Assembly: GCF_007995245.1 (NCBI RefSeq)
Contig: NZ_VCBA01000009.1
Location: forward strand, 62,001 to 126,000
Source of the DNA: Tateyamaria sp. syn59
GTDB lineage: Bacteria > Pseudomonadota > Alphaproteobacteria > Rhodobacterales > Rhodobacteraceae
Direction: 5' to 3'
Length of the DNA: 64,000 nucleotides
The position numbers were made by a program, and so were the translations under genes. Position 1 is the first letter of the stretch; the number at the start of each line of letters is the position of its first letter. Under the pieces are notes generated by a model that did not search any database, was not told where the DNA came from, and saw only the letters and a list, made by a program, of their open reading frames with translations. This document shows, piece by piece, positions 56,833 to 64,000 of the stretch.

Positions 56833-57161
56833 TCACACGCTTTGCCCTGTTCGAAGGGTCGGTGAAGCCCGGCCAGACGGACGCCTTTCGCGCTGCAGTG
56901 CTGGAACGGTTGGTGCCGTTGTGGAAGCAGTTTCCCGGCAATACCGATGTGCGCGTGATGTTTAGCGATGATCGGGACGAGGGCGCGCCGGAATTTCCGT
57001 TGATCCTCGCCATCACATACCCTGATGCGGCGGCGATGGAGGGGGCGTTGGACAGCCCCTTCCGCGCGCAATCGCGAGATGTCACGGGCGAGATCGTGGC
57101 CGAGTATTTCGACGGGCGCATTCACCACCACGTCACGCAGTTGAACGAGTTCAAGGCGTAA
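56829..57161 (+). CDS. Small ferredoxin-like-fold hypothetical protein
   Basis: 110 residues from ATG 56829 (ATGA overlap). The alternating pattern MITRFALFEGSVKPGQTDAFRAAV...FPLILAITYPDAAAMEGAL suggests a dimeric alpha+beta barrel of the ABM/EthD kind. The His-rich end IHHHVTQLNEF is notable. Many sugar-catabolic operons carry such a small protein; activity is unknown. Confidence 0.7.
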   Translation: MITRFALFEGSVKPGQTDAFRAAVLERLVPLWKQFPGNTDVRVMFSDDRDEGAPEFPLILAITYPDAAAMEGALDSPFRAQSRDVTGEIVAEYFDGRIHHHVTQLNEFKA

Positions 57162-57164
57162 GCC

Positions 57165-58169
57165 ATGGGCGCGCGTGTCACCATGCGGGACGTGGCGCAG
57201 GCGGTGGGCATGTCGCCCATGACCGTCAGCCGCGCCCTGCGCGATGACCGCACGGTCAACGACAAGACGCGCGCGCGTGTGCGGCAGGTGGCGGACGATC
57301 TGGGCTATGTCTATGACAGCACGGCGCAGGCGTTTCGGACGCAAAAGAGCGGCTTTGTCGCCGTCACCCTGCCGTCGGTGAACAACGCGAACTTTGCCGA
57401 GACCTTTCGTGCTTTGACCAATGGGTTGGGCGAGGCTGGGCTGCAGCTGCTTTTGGGCAGCACGAATTATCGGGTCGAGCGGGAAGAGGAGTTGGTGCGC
57501 CAGCTTTTGACCCGCAACCCCGAAGCGCTGGTCCTGACCGGCGGGCATCACACGGAAGAAACCCGCAAGCTGGTGCAGGCCCGTGATTTGCCAGTGATCG
57601 AAATGTGGGATCTGCCTGAGGATCCGCTGGGTCACGTGGTCGGCTTTTCCAACAGCGACGCGATGGCGCATATTGTGGAGCATTTGGTGGCGACCGGGCG
57701 GCGCAAGCTGGCCTTTGTCGGGGCGTCCGAGGGGGCAGATATGCGTGGCGCAGTGCGCCGGGCCGGGGCGGTTGCGGCGGCGCGCGCCTATGGTTTGCCG
57801 GAGGTTGAGATGATTGATGCCGGGCCCGCGCCCGTGTCGATGCGCCATGGCGCGGCGGTGATCGAGGCCATGGGACGCGATGTGGCAGCCTTTGACGCGC
57901 TGGTCTGCGTATCGGATCCGGTCGCCTTTGGCTGTTTGAGTTCCGTGCAGCGCATGGGGCTGCGCGTGCCGGAGGATCTGGCGATCACAGGCTTTGGTCA
58001 CTTTGAGGTGGCGAAAGTATCAAACCCGAGGATCACGACCGTGAATGTGCAGGCCGAAGATATCGGGCGGCAGGTTGTGGATCTGCTGCAGGGTATTTTC
58101 GACGGTGAGATCGATGCGCCGGTGCGGTTTGATGTGGGGTCTGCGCTGGTGGTGGGCGAGACGACCTAG
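57165..58169 (+). CDS. LacI-family repressor of the idonate/gluconate cluster
   Basis: 334 residues. Helix-turn-helix TMRDVAQAVGMSPMTVSRALRDDRTV, hinge helix DSTAQAFRTQKSGFVAV, and a periplasmic-binding-like sensor domain. It resembles GntR of E. coli, in line with the GntR-like operators at 54621-54650. It is the last gene of the plus-strand operon (3 bp after the previous stop), so it may regulate itself. The inducer is probably gluconate or a related acid. Confidence 0.9.
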   Translation: MGARVTMRDVAQAVGMSPMTVSRALRDDRTVNDKTRARVRQVADDLGYVYDSTAQAFRTQKSGFVAVTLPSVNNANFAETFRALTNGLGEAGLQLLLGSTNYRVEREEELVRQLLTRNPEALVLTGGHHTEETRKLVQARDLPVIEMWDLPEDPLGHVVGFSNSDAMAHIVEHLVATGRRKLAFVGASEGADMRGAVRRAGAVAAARAYGLPEVEMIDAGPAPVSMRHGAAVIEAMGRDVAAFDALVCVSDPVAFGCLSSVQRMGLRVPEDLAITGFGHFEVAKVSNPRITTVNVQAEDIGRQVVDLLQGIFDGEIDAPVRFDVGSALVVGETT

Positions 58170-58535
58170 CTAGGCAGATATCACTTCCAGCAACTCGATG
58201 CGATTTCCAAATGGATCATCGACGTAGATGCGTGTGATGTCGGGCAGGTCTATTTCGCGGCGATATGCTACGCCCGTCGTGACCAAAATCTGGATCGTCT
58301 GATCCAACGATTTCACTCTGAAACCCGGGTGCGCCTTTTTCGCTGGCACGAATGGGTCTTCGACGCCCAGATGCAGGCGAACGCCGTTGCTCTCAAACCA
58401 AACACCGCCTCTTTTGCGAAGGGCATCAGGCTTTTCAACCTCGGACAACTGTAAAACACCTACATAAAAAGCGCGCGCTTCATTTTCGCGGCCCTTCGGC
58501 ATGGCGAGTTGGATGTGATGGATGTCTTCGATCAT
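58170..58535 (-). CDS. VOC-family glyoxalase-like protein
   Basis: 121 residues with the single-module VOC pattern: EDIHHIQLAMPKGRENEARAFYVGVL, GVWFESNGVRLHLG, RIYVDDPFGNRIELLEV. His and Glu positions for a metal are kept. Substrate unknown. Its TAG stop abuts the TAG of the convergent lacI gene with no spacer (58169/58170). Confidence 0.88.
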   Translation of the reverse strand: MIEDIHHIQLAMPKGRENEARAFYVGVLQLSEVEKPDALRKRGGVWFESNGVRLHLGVEDPFVPAKKAHPGFRVKSLDQTIQILVTTGVAYRREIDLPDITRIYVDDPFGNRIELLEVISA

Positions 58536-58891
58536 AGGGCAAGCTCAAGACAGTAGGGCTAGATTACAGCGCTGGCCACCGTCGCCGCGTATCAAAACGC
58601 CCGTAGTCTATTCGGGTATGAGCAGCGTTCAGAACACGAAGCGCAGAACAAGAAAAATGATCAAGGCAAAAAGTGGTAGGAACACGAAACGCGACGGGCC
58701 AATTGTCCACCACGGACCGCTCCGCCATCCTTCACCAGATTTGGGCCACAACTGCATTGCACACTCCACAACCTGTCGCAGCCATTGCGTCCTTGCATTC
58801 GCGGTTCAACCTTTTTCGGTGTCTGTGCGCGAAATGGCGGCGCGGCGCTTGTTTCGTGGAATGGCACCGCAGAAAACTGGCTGAAACGCGC
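58536..58891. other. 356-bp gap between VOC and second lacI genes
   Basis: Contains one candidate small membrane gene (58629-58757, minus). Otherwise I see no convincing reading frame with a ribosome-binding site, no hairpin with a T-run and no long repeat. Base composition is lower in GC than the flanks. Confidence 0.4.
58629..58757 (-). CDS. Candidate 42-residue single-helix membrane protein
   Basis: From ATG 58757 with GGAG seven bases upstream. The peptide starts with a Trp-rich polar part (MQLWPKSGEGWRSGPWWTIG) and ends in a membrane helix (RFVFLPLFALIIFLVLRFVF). The topology is typical of bacterial small proteins, but a reading frame of this length can arise by chance. Confidence 0.4.
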   Translation of the reverse strand: MQLWPKSGEGWRSGPWWTIGPSRFVFLPLFALIIFLVLRFVF

Positions 58892-59935
58892 CTAAGTCCC
58901 ACTGTTCCGCACAGTCGAGCCCGGGATCAACCGGAACCCGATGTCGGTACATGTCGGCACAGGCTCGTCCGTGAGCCGCCCCATCATCATCTCGGCGGCC
59001 CTTTGCCCCAGCTTTAGGTGCGACACGTGGCAGGAGGTCAGCCGTCGGTTCATTACGGATGCGATGGGTAGATCGCCCCAACCGGCGACGCCGATATCGT
59101 CCGGCACGCTAAGCCTCTTGGACATGCAGTATTGCAGACCGCCGAAGGCCATCGCGTCGTTCTGGTAGAAAATGCACTCGATATCCCGAGCGGAGGCCAG
59201 CAACTGTTCGGTGCCGTAAAAACCGGGATAGTAGGTCGCGGTGTCGTGCAGACAGAGCTGTTTGACAACGGCGCCGCCTGCGCCCTCGACTGCCTTGCAG
59301 AACCCGTTCAGGCGTTCGGTCGCGGCGTTGGCCGTGTCGTGGGAAGTGCCCACATAACCGATGTTCTGATAGCCCAGCGAGGTCAGGTAGCGCCCCATAT
59401 CAAAGCCACTGTCGAAATGGTTGATGCCGACACTCATGTCGAGCGGGGCGGCGTTCAGATCCCAGATCTCGACCACCGGAATCCCGGCATTGCGCAGCAT
59501 GTCAGTGGCGCGGGGAGAGTGGTAACGACCGGTCAAAATCAGGCCCGCGGGCTGCCATGACAAGACGGTCCTGATCCAGTTCTCTTCCTCTTCCAACGTG
59601 TGCTGGGTGAGGCCCAATACCGACTGGTATCCAAAGGTGCCGAGCTTGCGGTCGATGCCTTCGAGCACCTGGGCGAACACCTCGTTTCCGAGGTCGGGGA
59701 TCGACACACCGATGAAGGTCGAGCTTTGATCGCCCGCAAAAACTGTCGCCAAACGATTCGGCAAGTAGCCGAGGATGTCGACCTGCTCCATCACCTTCAG
59801 CCGGGTGTTTTCGGAATATCCACCCTCACCCCGCAAAACGCGGCTGGCCGTCATCTTTGACACGCCTGCGGCGCGGGCCACCTGAGACAGGCTTACCTTA
59901 TTGTTTTTATTCGTTTTATCCACGCTCATAGCCAT
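58892..59935 (-). CDS. LacI-family regulator of the adjacent sugar ABC transporter
   Basis: 347 residues. Helix-turn-helix SLSQVARAAGVSKMTASRVLRGEGG, hinge NRLATVFAGDQSSTFIGVSIP and a sugar-sensor domain. It is divergent from the ABC transporter operon across 116 bp that contain two identical 15-bp operators, one directly upstream of its own start. Repression of both directions, possibly by looping, is the natural reading. The inducer is unknown. Confidence 0.9.
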   Translation of the reverse strand: MAMSVDKTNKNNKVSLSQVARAAGVSKMTASRVLRGEGGYSENTRLKVMEQVDILGYLPNRLATVFAGDQSSTFIGVSIPDLGNEVFAQVLEGIDRKLGTFGYQSVLGLTQHTLEEEENWIRTVLSWQPAGLILTGRYHSPRATDMLRNAGIPVVEIWDLNAAPLDMSVGINHFDSGFDMGRYLTSLGYQNIGYVGTSHDTANAATERLNGFCKAVEGAGGAVVKQLCLHDTATYYPGFYGTEQLLASARDIECIFYQNDAMAFGGLQYCMSKRLSVPDDIGVAGWGDLPIASVMNRRLTSCHVSHLKLGQRAAEMMMGRLTDEPVPTCTDIGFRLIPGSTVRNSGT

Positions 59936-59938
59936 TTT

Positions 59939-60010
59939 ACGTTACGGGTAACTTAATCCTTGACACTTCCCGAGCTCTGCCCTGATGCTAGCGGAACGTT
60001 ACGGGTAACT
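59939..60010. promoter_or_regulatory. Two identical operators flanking the ABC transporter promoter
   Basis: ACGTTACGGGTAACT occurs at 59939-59953 and 59996-60010. Its core GTTAC-GG-GTAAC is a LacI-type dyad. A TTGACA (59960-59965) lies between them, so the copies flank the likely plus-strand promoter, 57 bp apart. Confidence 0.75.
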
Positions 60011-60051
60011 CAACGGGGAGGTTGGGGCCGCGTAACCCCGGAGGAGCGACC

Positions 60052-61578
60052 ATGCCAGACCTGCAGACAGGTTTGTTTTTCGACAGCATCGACAAGCATT
60101 TTGGCGGCACCTATGCGCTGAAGGATGTCTCGTTGAGCGTCGGTCGCGGCGAGATCGTGGCCCTGCTGGGCGAGAATGGCGCAGGCAAGTCGACCCTGAT
60201 CAAGGTGCTGGGCGGCATCCATACGCCGGACGCTGGTCAGGTGCTGATCGACGGCGTGTCGTATCAGCACAAACCGGCAGGGTTTGGTGAGCGCCAGAAG
60301 GTGGCCTTCATTCACCAGGACCTTGGCCTGATTGAGTGGATGACAGTGGCCGAGAACATCGGCCTGGCCCTGGGCTTTTCGAAAAAGAACGGGCTGATCC
60401 GGTGGAAGGATGTGGAGCGCTTCGCGGTTGACGCGTTGCGTAAGGTGGATGCCGAATTCGACCCCACAACGCGGGTCGAGGATCTGACCCGGACCGAGAA
60501 GTCGCTGGTTGCCATTGCACGTGCACTGGCCGTGGACAGTGAATTCCTGGTGCTGGACGAGCCCACCGCGTCGCTGCCCGCGGATGAGGTCGAGCGGCTG
60601 TTCGATGCCATTCGCCCGCTGCGGGAGAAGGGCGTTGGCATGATCTATGTCAGCCACCGGTTGGATGAGATTTTCCAGATTGCAGACCGCGTGGCAGTCC
60701 TGCGCGATGGCGCCATGGTCGGCGTGCGCAGCATCGACCACACGACGCCCGAGGAATTGGTGCAGAAGATCGTGGGCCGCAAGACGCGCGAGACGGTCAA
60801 GGCCACGGATCAGATTGGCGAGGCAGTGCTGTCGCTGCGCAACTTCGATGTGCCGGGTATGCAGTCGCTGGATTTCGATCTGCAAAAGAACGAGGTGCTG
60901 GGCCTGGTCGGTTTGCGCGGGGCAGGGCACGAGGCGATTTCGCGCGCTTTGTTTGGCCTGGTGCCCTTCGAAGGGCAGGTGACGCTGGACGGGGAAACGC
61001 CCGATCTATCGTCGCCCCAGAAGGCGCTGCATTCGGGTGTGGGATTGGTGGCCAAGGATCGGACTGAGGAGTCCGTGGCGATGAGCCTGTCGATCCGCGA
61101 AAACACGTTTCTCAACCCCGATGGCATTGGCCGCAAGTTGCTGAACATGTTGTCACCCAAGGTCGAGGCCGAACAGGCCGCCATCATTGGGGCGGAGTTG
61201 GGCCTGTCGCCCAACGACCCAACGCTCGCTATTGAGGCGTTGTCGGGCGGCAACCAGCAGAAAGTCGTCATAGGCCGCTGGCTCGCCACCAAACGCAAGC
61301 TGTTGATCTGCGAAGACCCGACGGCAGGGGTGGATGTGGGCGCGAAGTCCGAGATCTATGCCCTGCTGAACCGCGCCTTGGGCGATGGCGTCGCGATCCT
61401 GATCATGTCCACGGATTTCGAAGAGATCGCCACGATCTGCCACCGGGCCATCGTCTTTAGCCAAGGCGCAATTGTAGACGAGTTGAGCGGCACGCGGCTG
61501 ACCACCGAAAACCTGATCCAGTCGGCATCCGCCGGAAATATTTCGACAGAAGGGAGCGGGGCAAATGCAGTCGCTTGA
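60052..61578 (+). CDS. Sugar ABC transporter ATP-binding protein (RbsA/XylG type)
   Basis: 508 residues from ATG 60052 (GGAGGA upstream). Two ATPase domains in tandem: [16 protein letters not shown] with LVLDEPTASLP, and a second domain with LVGLRGAGHEAISRALFG and ALSGGNQQKVVIGRWL, LLICEDPTAGVDVGAK. This is the carbohydrate CUT2 layout. It overlaps the permease gene by 14 bp. Confidence 0.93.
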   Translation: MPDLQTGLFFDSIDKHFGGTYALKDVSLSVGRGEIVALLGENGAGKSTLIKVLGGIHTPDAGQVLIDGVSYQHKPAGFGERQKVAFIHQDLGLIEWMTVAENIGLALGFSKKNGLIRWKDVERFAVDALRKVDAEFDPTTRVEDLTRTEKSLVAIARALAVDSEFLVLDEPTASLPADEVERLFDAIRPLREKGVGMIYVSHRLDEIFQIADRVAVLRDGAMVGVRSIDHTTPEELVQKIVGRKTRETVKATDQIGEAVLSLRNFDVPGMQSLDFDLQKNEVLGLVGLRGAGHEAISRALFGLVPFEGQVTLDGETPDLSSPQKALHSGVGLVAKDRTEESVAMSLSIRENTFLNPDGIGRKLLNMLSPKVEAEQAAIIGAELGLSPNDPTLAIEALSGGNQQKVVIGRWLATKRKLLICEDPTAGVDVGAKSEIYALLNRALGDGVAILIMSTDFEEIATICHRAIVFSQGAIVDELSGTRLTTENLIQSASAGNISTEGSGANAVA

Positions 61579-62587
61579 ATCCAGCGCGCTTGAACCCACC
61601 AAAGCGGACCTAAAGGGGCTGTCTATGGGCAAGCGGTTGATGCGGTTTTTGCCGGTTTACGGTCTGGTGATCCTGACAGTTTTCCTGATCGGGCTGTTTT
61701 CGGTCCTGTTGCCCAACACCTTCCCGACGATGCTGAACCTGCGGTCCATCATCTCGGACAAGGCGATCATTGCGCTGTTGTCGCTTGGGGCTATGATCCC
61801 GATGGCGGCCGGACGGATCGACCTGACGGTTGGCTACGGTATAGTGTTGTGGCACATTTTGGCGATCAGCTTGCAGACGATGCTGGGGCTGCCGTGGCCG
61901 ATGGCAGTTGCGATTGTGCTACTCTTGGGTGCTGTGACCGGTTTCCTGAACGGGCTGCTGGTTGAGGTTGCCAAGATCGACAGCTTTATTGCGACGCTGG
62001 GCACTGGTACGGTCCTGTATGCTCTGGCGCTCTGGCACACGGGTGGTCGGCAGATGGTCGGACTGCTGCCGGACGGGTTCTATGCGCTGAACACGACGTT
62101 CGTCTTTGGTCTGCCGATCACAGCCTACTACCTGATCGTCATCACCGTCGTGATGTGGATTGTCCTCGAATACACGCCGATTGGTCGGTATCTCTACGCC
62201 ATTGGTGCGAACCAGCGGGCGGCGCAGCTCAACGGCATTCCCACGCGGAAATACGTGATCGGCGCCTTTGTTGCGTCGGGCACCATGACGGCTTTGGCCG
62301 GTGTCCTGTTGGCTGCAAAGCTGCGGATCGGGCAGGCTTCTGTGGGCCTTGAGTTCCTACTGCCTGCGCTTGTGGGGGCGTTCCTTGGTTCCACAACGAT
62401 CAAGCCTGGGCGGGTGAATGTGTGGGGCACCGTGGTCGGTGTCGTCATCCTTGCCGTGGGCATTTCAGGCATTCAACAATTCGGTGGCTCCTTCTGGGTC
62501 GAGCCGCTGTTCAACGGAGTAACCCTGCTGGTTGCCATCGGCATCGCAGGCTACGCGCAGCGCAAAAAAGGTGCAGACAAGCGCTGA
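61565..62587 (+). CDS. Sugar ABC transporter permease (RbsC type)
   Basis: 340 residues from ATG 61565, preceded by GGGAGCGGGG; ATG 61625 is an alternative. About ten helices; family segments IALLSLGAMIPMAAGRIDLTVG and IGRYLYAIGANQRAAQLNGIPTRKY are clear. It forms the CUT2 membrane channel with the ATPase encoded before it. Sugar unknown. Confidence 0.92.
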   Translation: MQSLESSALEPTKADLKGLSMGKRLMRFLPVYGLVILTVFLIGLFSVLLPNTFPTMLNLRSIISDKAIIALLSLGAMIPMAAGRIDLTVGYGIVLWHILAISLQTMLGLPWPMAVAIVLLLGAVTGFLNGLLVEVAKIDSFIATLGTGTVLYALALWHTGGRQMVGLLPDGFYALNTTFVFGLPITAYYLIVITVVMWIVLEYTPIGRYLYAIGANQRAAQLNGIPTRKYVIGAFVASGTMTALAGVLLAAKLRIGQASVGLEFLLPALVGAFLGSTTIKPGRVNVWGTVVGVVILAVGISGIQQFGGSFWVEPLFNGVTLLVAIGIAGYAQRKKGADKR

Positions 62588-62600
62588 CGCACAAGTGCAG

Positions 62601-62627
62601 TCCAAAAAGTGGGAACCGGTTTTTGGA
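62601..62627. repeat. Palindromic intergenic repeat (RPE/RIME-like core)
   Basis: TCCAAAAA and TTTTTGGA flank GTGGGAACCGG. The sequence AAAAGTGGGAACCGGTTTT is very like a dispersed palindromic element common in Rhizobiales intergenic regions. It lies between permease and binding-protein genes in the 81-bp gap and can form a hairpin in the operon mRNA. Confidence 0.5.
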
Positions 62628-62668
62628 TCAAACTGCGCGACATGATCGAATTGCAAAGGGAGGAAACT

Positions 62669-63715
62669 ATGCAAAAACGTACATTCATCGCGGGGCTTCT
62701 GGCGACGACCATGATGACAGCCGTACCCGCTCTGGCAGAGTGGGACGGGCCGACAACCGGACCAACAGCGGCTGACGGCAAGTCAATCGTGGTGGTCGCA
62801 GGCGACCTGAAAAACGGCGGCATCCTGGGTGTGACCACTGGGGTCGAGGAAGCGGCGGCCAAGATCGGTTGGGACGTGCGCGTGCTGGACGGTGCGGGCT
62901 CCATCCAGGGCCGTACGGCGGCGATTGGTCAGGCGCTGGCGCTGAAGGCCGATGGCATCATTATCAACGGCTTTGACGCCGTGGAACAGCAGGCCGCGCT
63001 TGAAGGTGTCGTGAATGCAGGCGTACCCATGGTCGCCTGGCACTCCGGCCCTGTGATCGGCTGCGACGCTCCCGGCGGTATCTTTGCCAACGTGTCGACC
63101 GACGCGATGACTGTGTCGGAAGTAGCTGCCGAGTGGGCCATCGACGATGCGAAGGCGCAAGGCGAAGAGATCGGCGTCGTGATCTTTACCGACAGCACAT
63201 ACCAAATCGCCATCGATAAGGCTGACCGGCTGCAGGAAACAGTCGAGGCCGCTGGTGGCAAAGTGTTGGAATATGTGGATACGCCGATTGCGGACACATC
63301 GACCCGCATGGGGCCGCTGACCACATCGCTGCTGCAGAAGTACGGTGACAGCTGGACCCACGCGCTGGCGATCAACGACCTGTATTTTGACTTCATGGGT
63401 CCGTCGCTTGCCGCGGCTGGTCTTTCCCCTGATGCCGGTCCGTTGGCGGGCTCCGCCGGTGACGGCTCCGAGGCCGCGTTCCAGCGTATCCGCTCGAATG
63501 GCTATCAGGCCATCACGGTGGCCGAACCGCTGAACCTGCAAGGCTGGCAACTGGTGGACGAGCTGAACCGCGCCATCCAGGGCGAGGCGTGCTCGGGCTA
63601 CATCACATCCCCCGCGCTGGTGACGCCCGAAGGGCTCGCCAAACTGGGCGACAGCAATGCCTTTGACCCCGACATCCCCTACCGCGAGGCCTATGCCGAG
63701 ATCTGGGGAAAATAG
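62669..63715 (+). CDS. Sugar ABC transporter periplasmic binding protein (RbsB-like)
   Basis: 348 residues from ATG 62669 (GGGAGG upstream). The signal peptide ends near AVPALAEWD. The body has the type I periplasmic fold: SIVVVAGDLKNGGILGVTTGVEEAA, ADGIIINGFDAVEQQAAL, VPMVAWHSGPVIGC and a C-terminal half with ALAINDLYFDFMGPSLAAAG. The Ca or sugar ligand is unknown. It is third in the order ATPase-permease-binding protein, with a strong hairpin after its stop. Confidence 0.9.
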   Translation: MQKRTFIAGLLATTMMTAVPALAEWDGPTTGPTAADGKSIVVVAGDLKNGGILGVTTGVEEAAAKIGWDVRVLDGAGSIQGRTAAIGQALALKADGIIINGFDAVEQQAALEGVVNAGVPMVAWHSGPVIGCDAPGGIFANVSTDAMTVSEVAAEWAIDDAKAQGEEIGVVIFTDSTYQIAIDKADRLQETVEAAGGKVLEYVDTPIADTSTRMGPLTTSLLQKYGDSWTHALAINDLYFDFMGPSLAAAGLSPDAGPLAGSAGDGSEAAFQRIRSNGYQAITVAEPLNLQGWQLVDELNRAIQGEACSGYITSPALVTPEGLAKLGDSNAFDPDIPYREAYAEIWGK

Positions 63716-63727
63716 AGGTCCCTCCCC

Positions 63728-63759
63728 GCGGGGTCCCGGTGTGAGTAACGGGACCCCGC
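63728..63759 (+). terminator. Strong hairpin after the binding-protein gene
   Basis: GCGGGGTCCCG and CGGGACCCCGC pair over 11 bp around a 10-nt loop. There is no T-run, so it probably stabilises the binding-protein message and partly limits reading into the next ATPase gene. Confidence 0.55.
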
Positions 63760-63823
63760 ATCCAATCAGAACAGCTTGGGTAAATGCATCGCCCGGCCCA
63801 TCCGTGCAACCGGAGGAAAAACA

Positions 63824-64000
63824 ATGGCTGATACGCCACTCGTGCAGATGCGCGGGATAACCAAACGCTTCGGCGGGGTGACGGCCCTGCAAGATGTCAA
63901 TCTGAGCGCCTATGCTGGGGAAGTGCTGGCCATCGTCGGCGACAATGGTGCGGGCAAATCGACCCTGATCAAGGTGCTGACGGGCGTGTACCAACCGACC
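63824..64000 (+). CDS. Second sugar ABC transporter ATP-binding protein, cut by window edge
   Basis: The first 59 residues only, from ATG 63824 (GGAGGA upstream). [19 protein letters not shown] and the Walker [20 protein letters not shown] are the usual start of a sugar-type ATPase. A second ATPase gene in the same operon implies either a single-domain or double-domain partner for a further permease outside the window. Confidence 0.88.
   Translation, partial: MADTPLVQMRGITKRFGGVTALQDVNLSAYAGEVLAIVGDNGAGKSTLIKVLTGVYQPT

Noticed and set aside
1-64000. Insertion sequences, prophage genes, CRISPR arrays, tRNA or rRNA genes
   Set aside because: Looked for on both strands; no transposase or integrase motif, no regularly spaced repeat and no tRNA-like fold was found.

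Overview
The window looks like part of a replicon of a marine-type alphaproteobacterium of the Rhodobacterales (Roseobacter group). The evidence is the high GC content, a repABC replication module, a TAXI-TRAP transporter with a fused permease, an IscR-type regulator carrying a single cysteine, a DUF1289 protein, and operons held together by many 4-bp ATGA overlaps. A plasmid or chromid is more likely than the main chromosome because repABC lies inside the window. I saw no transposase, phage or conjugation genes, no CRISPR array and no tRNA or rRNA.

Layout. (1) 1-1740: start of a TonB-dependent receptor, its C-terminus cut by the window edge. (2) 1977-9534, minus strand: a tightly overlapped seven-gene operon combining a CDP-alcohol phosphatidyltransferase, a sulfatase/phosphoglycerol-transferase-like membrane enzyme, a YbhN/UPF0104 membrane protein, a THI5/NMT1-type ABC importer with a fused double permease, and a glycosyltransferase. 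(3) 9628-17123: an EEP-family phosphodiesterase, YceI, an ABC-F ATPase, a TAXI-TRAP transporter and an OxyR-like regulator. (4) 17231-23866: a tandem UspA protein coupled to a complete seven-subunit Mrp Na+/H+ antiporter (mrpABCDEFG). (5) 24734-52471: a large iron/heme region in which the repABC module (27003-30528) is embedded. (6) 52611-58169: an idonate/gluconate catabolic cluster with its LacI-family regulator. (7) 58892-64000: a second LacI-family regulator and a sugar ABC transporter running off the window.

The iron region supplies most steps of haem and iron handling. It has two outer-membrane receptors, TonB-ExbB-ExbD energising proteins, a haem-degrading monooxygenase of the IsdG type, hmuSTUV, hemP, an Fe3+-binding periplasmic protein, two imelysins with a di-haem oxidoreductase and a DUF1513 protein, and Dps. 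Several of its operons have the same semi-palindrome in front of them, similar to the type 1 IscR site. The regulator most likely to act there is encoded next to hmuV and lacks the three classical cluster cysteines. A perfect Irr-type iron control element lies before dps.

The origin of replication can be read from the sequence. An AT-rich tract lies inside repC, plus-strand GC skew turns from C-rich to G-rich across it, two parS-type palindromes follow repC, and a counter-transcribed RNA with a strong terminator lies between repB and repC. The most interesting leads are the shared iron-box regulon with its cluster-less IscR-like protein, a terminator without a gene that may end an iron-responsive small RNA divergent from the Fe3+-binding protein gene, a 50-residue double-CC protein heading the hemP operon, a paired family of small four-cysteine periplasmic proteins, the lipid-enzyme/ABC-importer operon, and an OxyR-like protein that has lost its peroxide-sensing cysteine.
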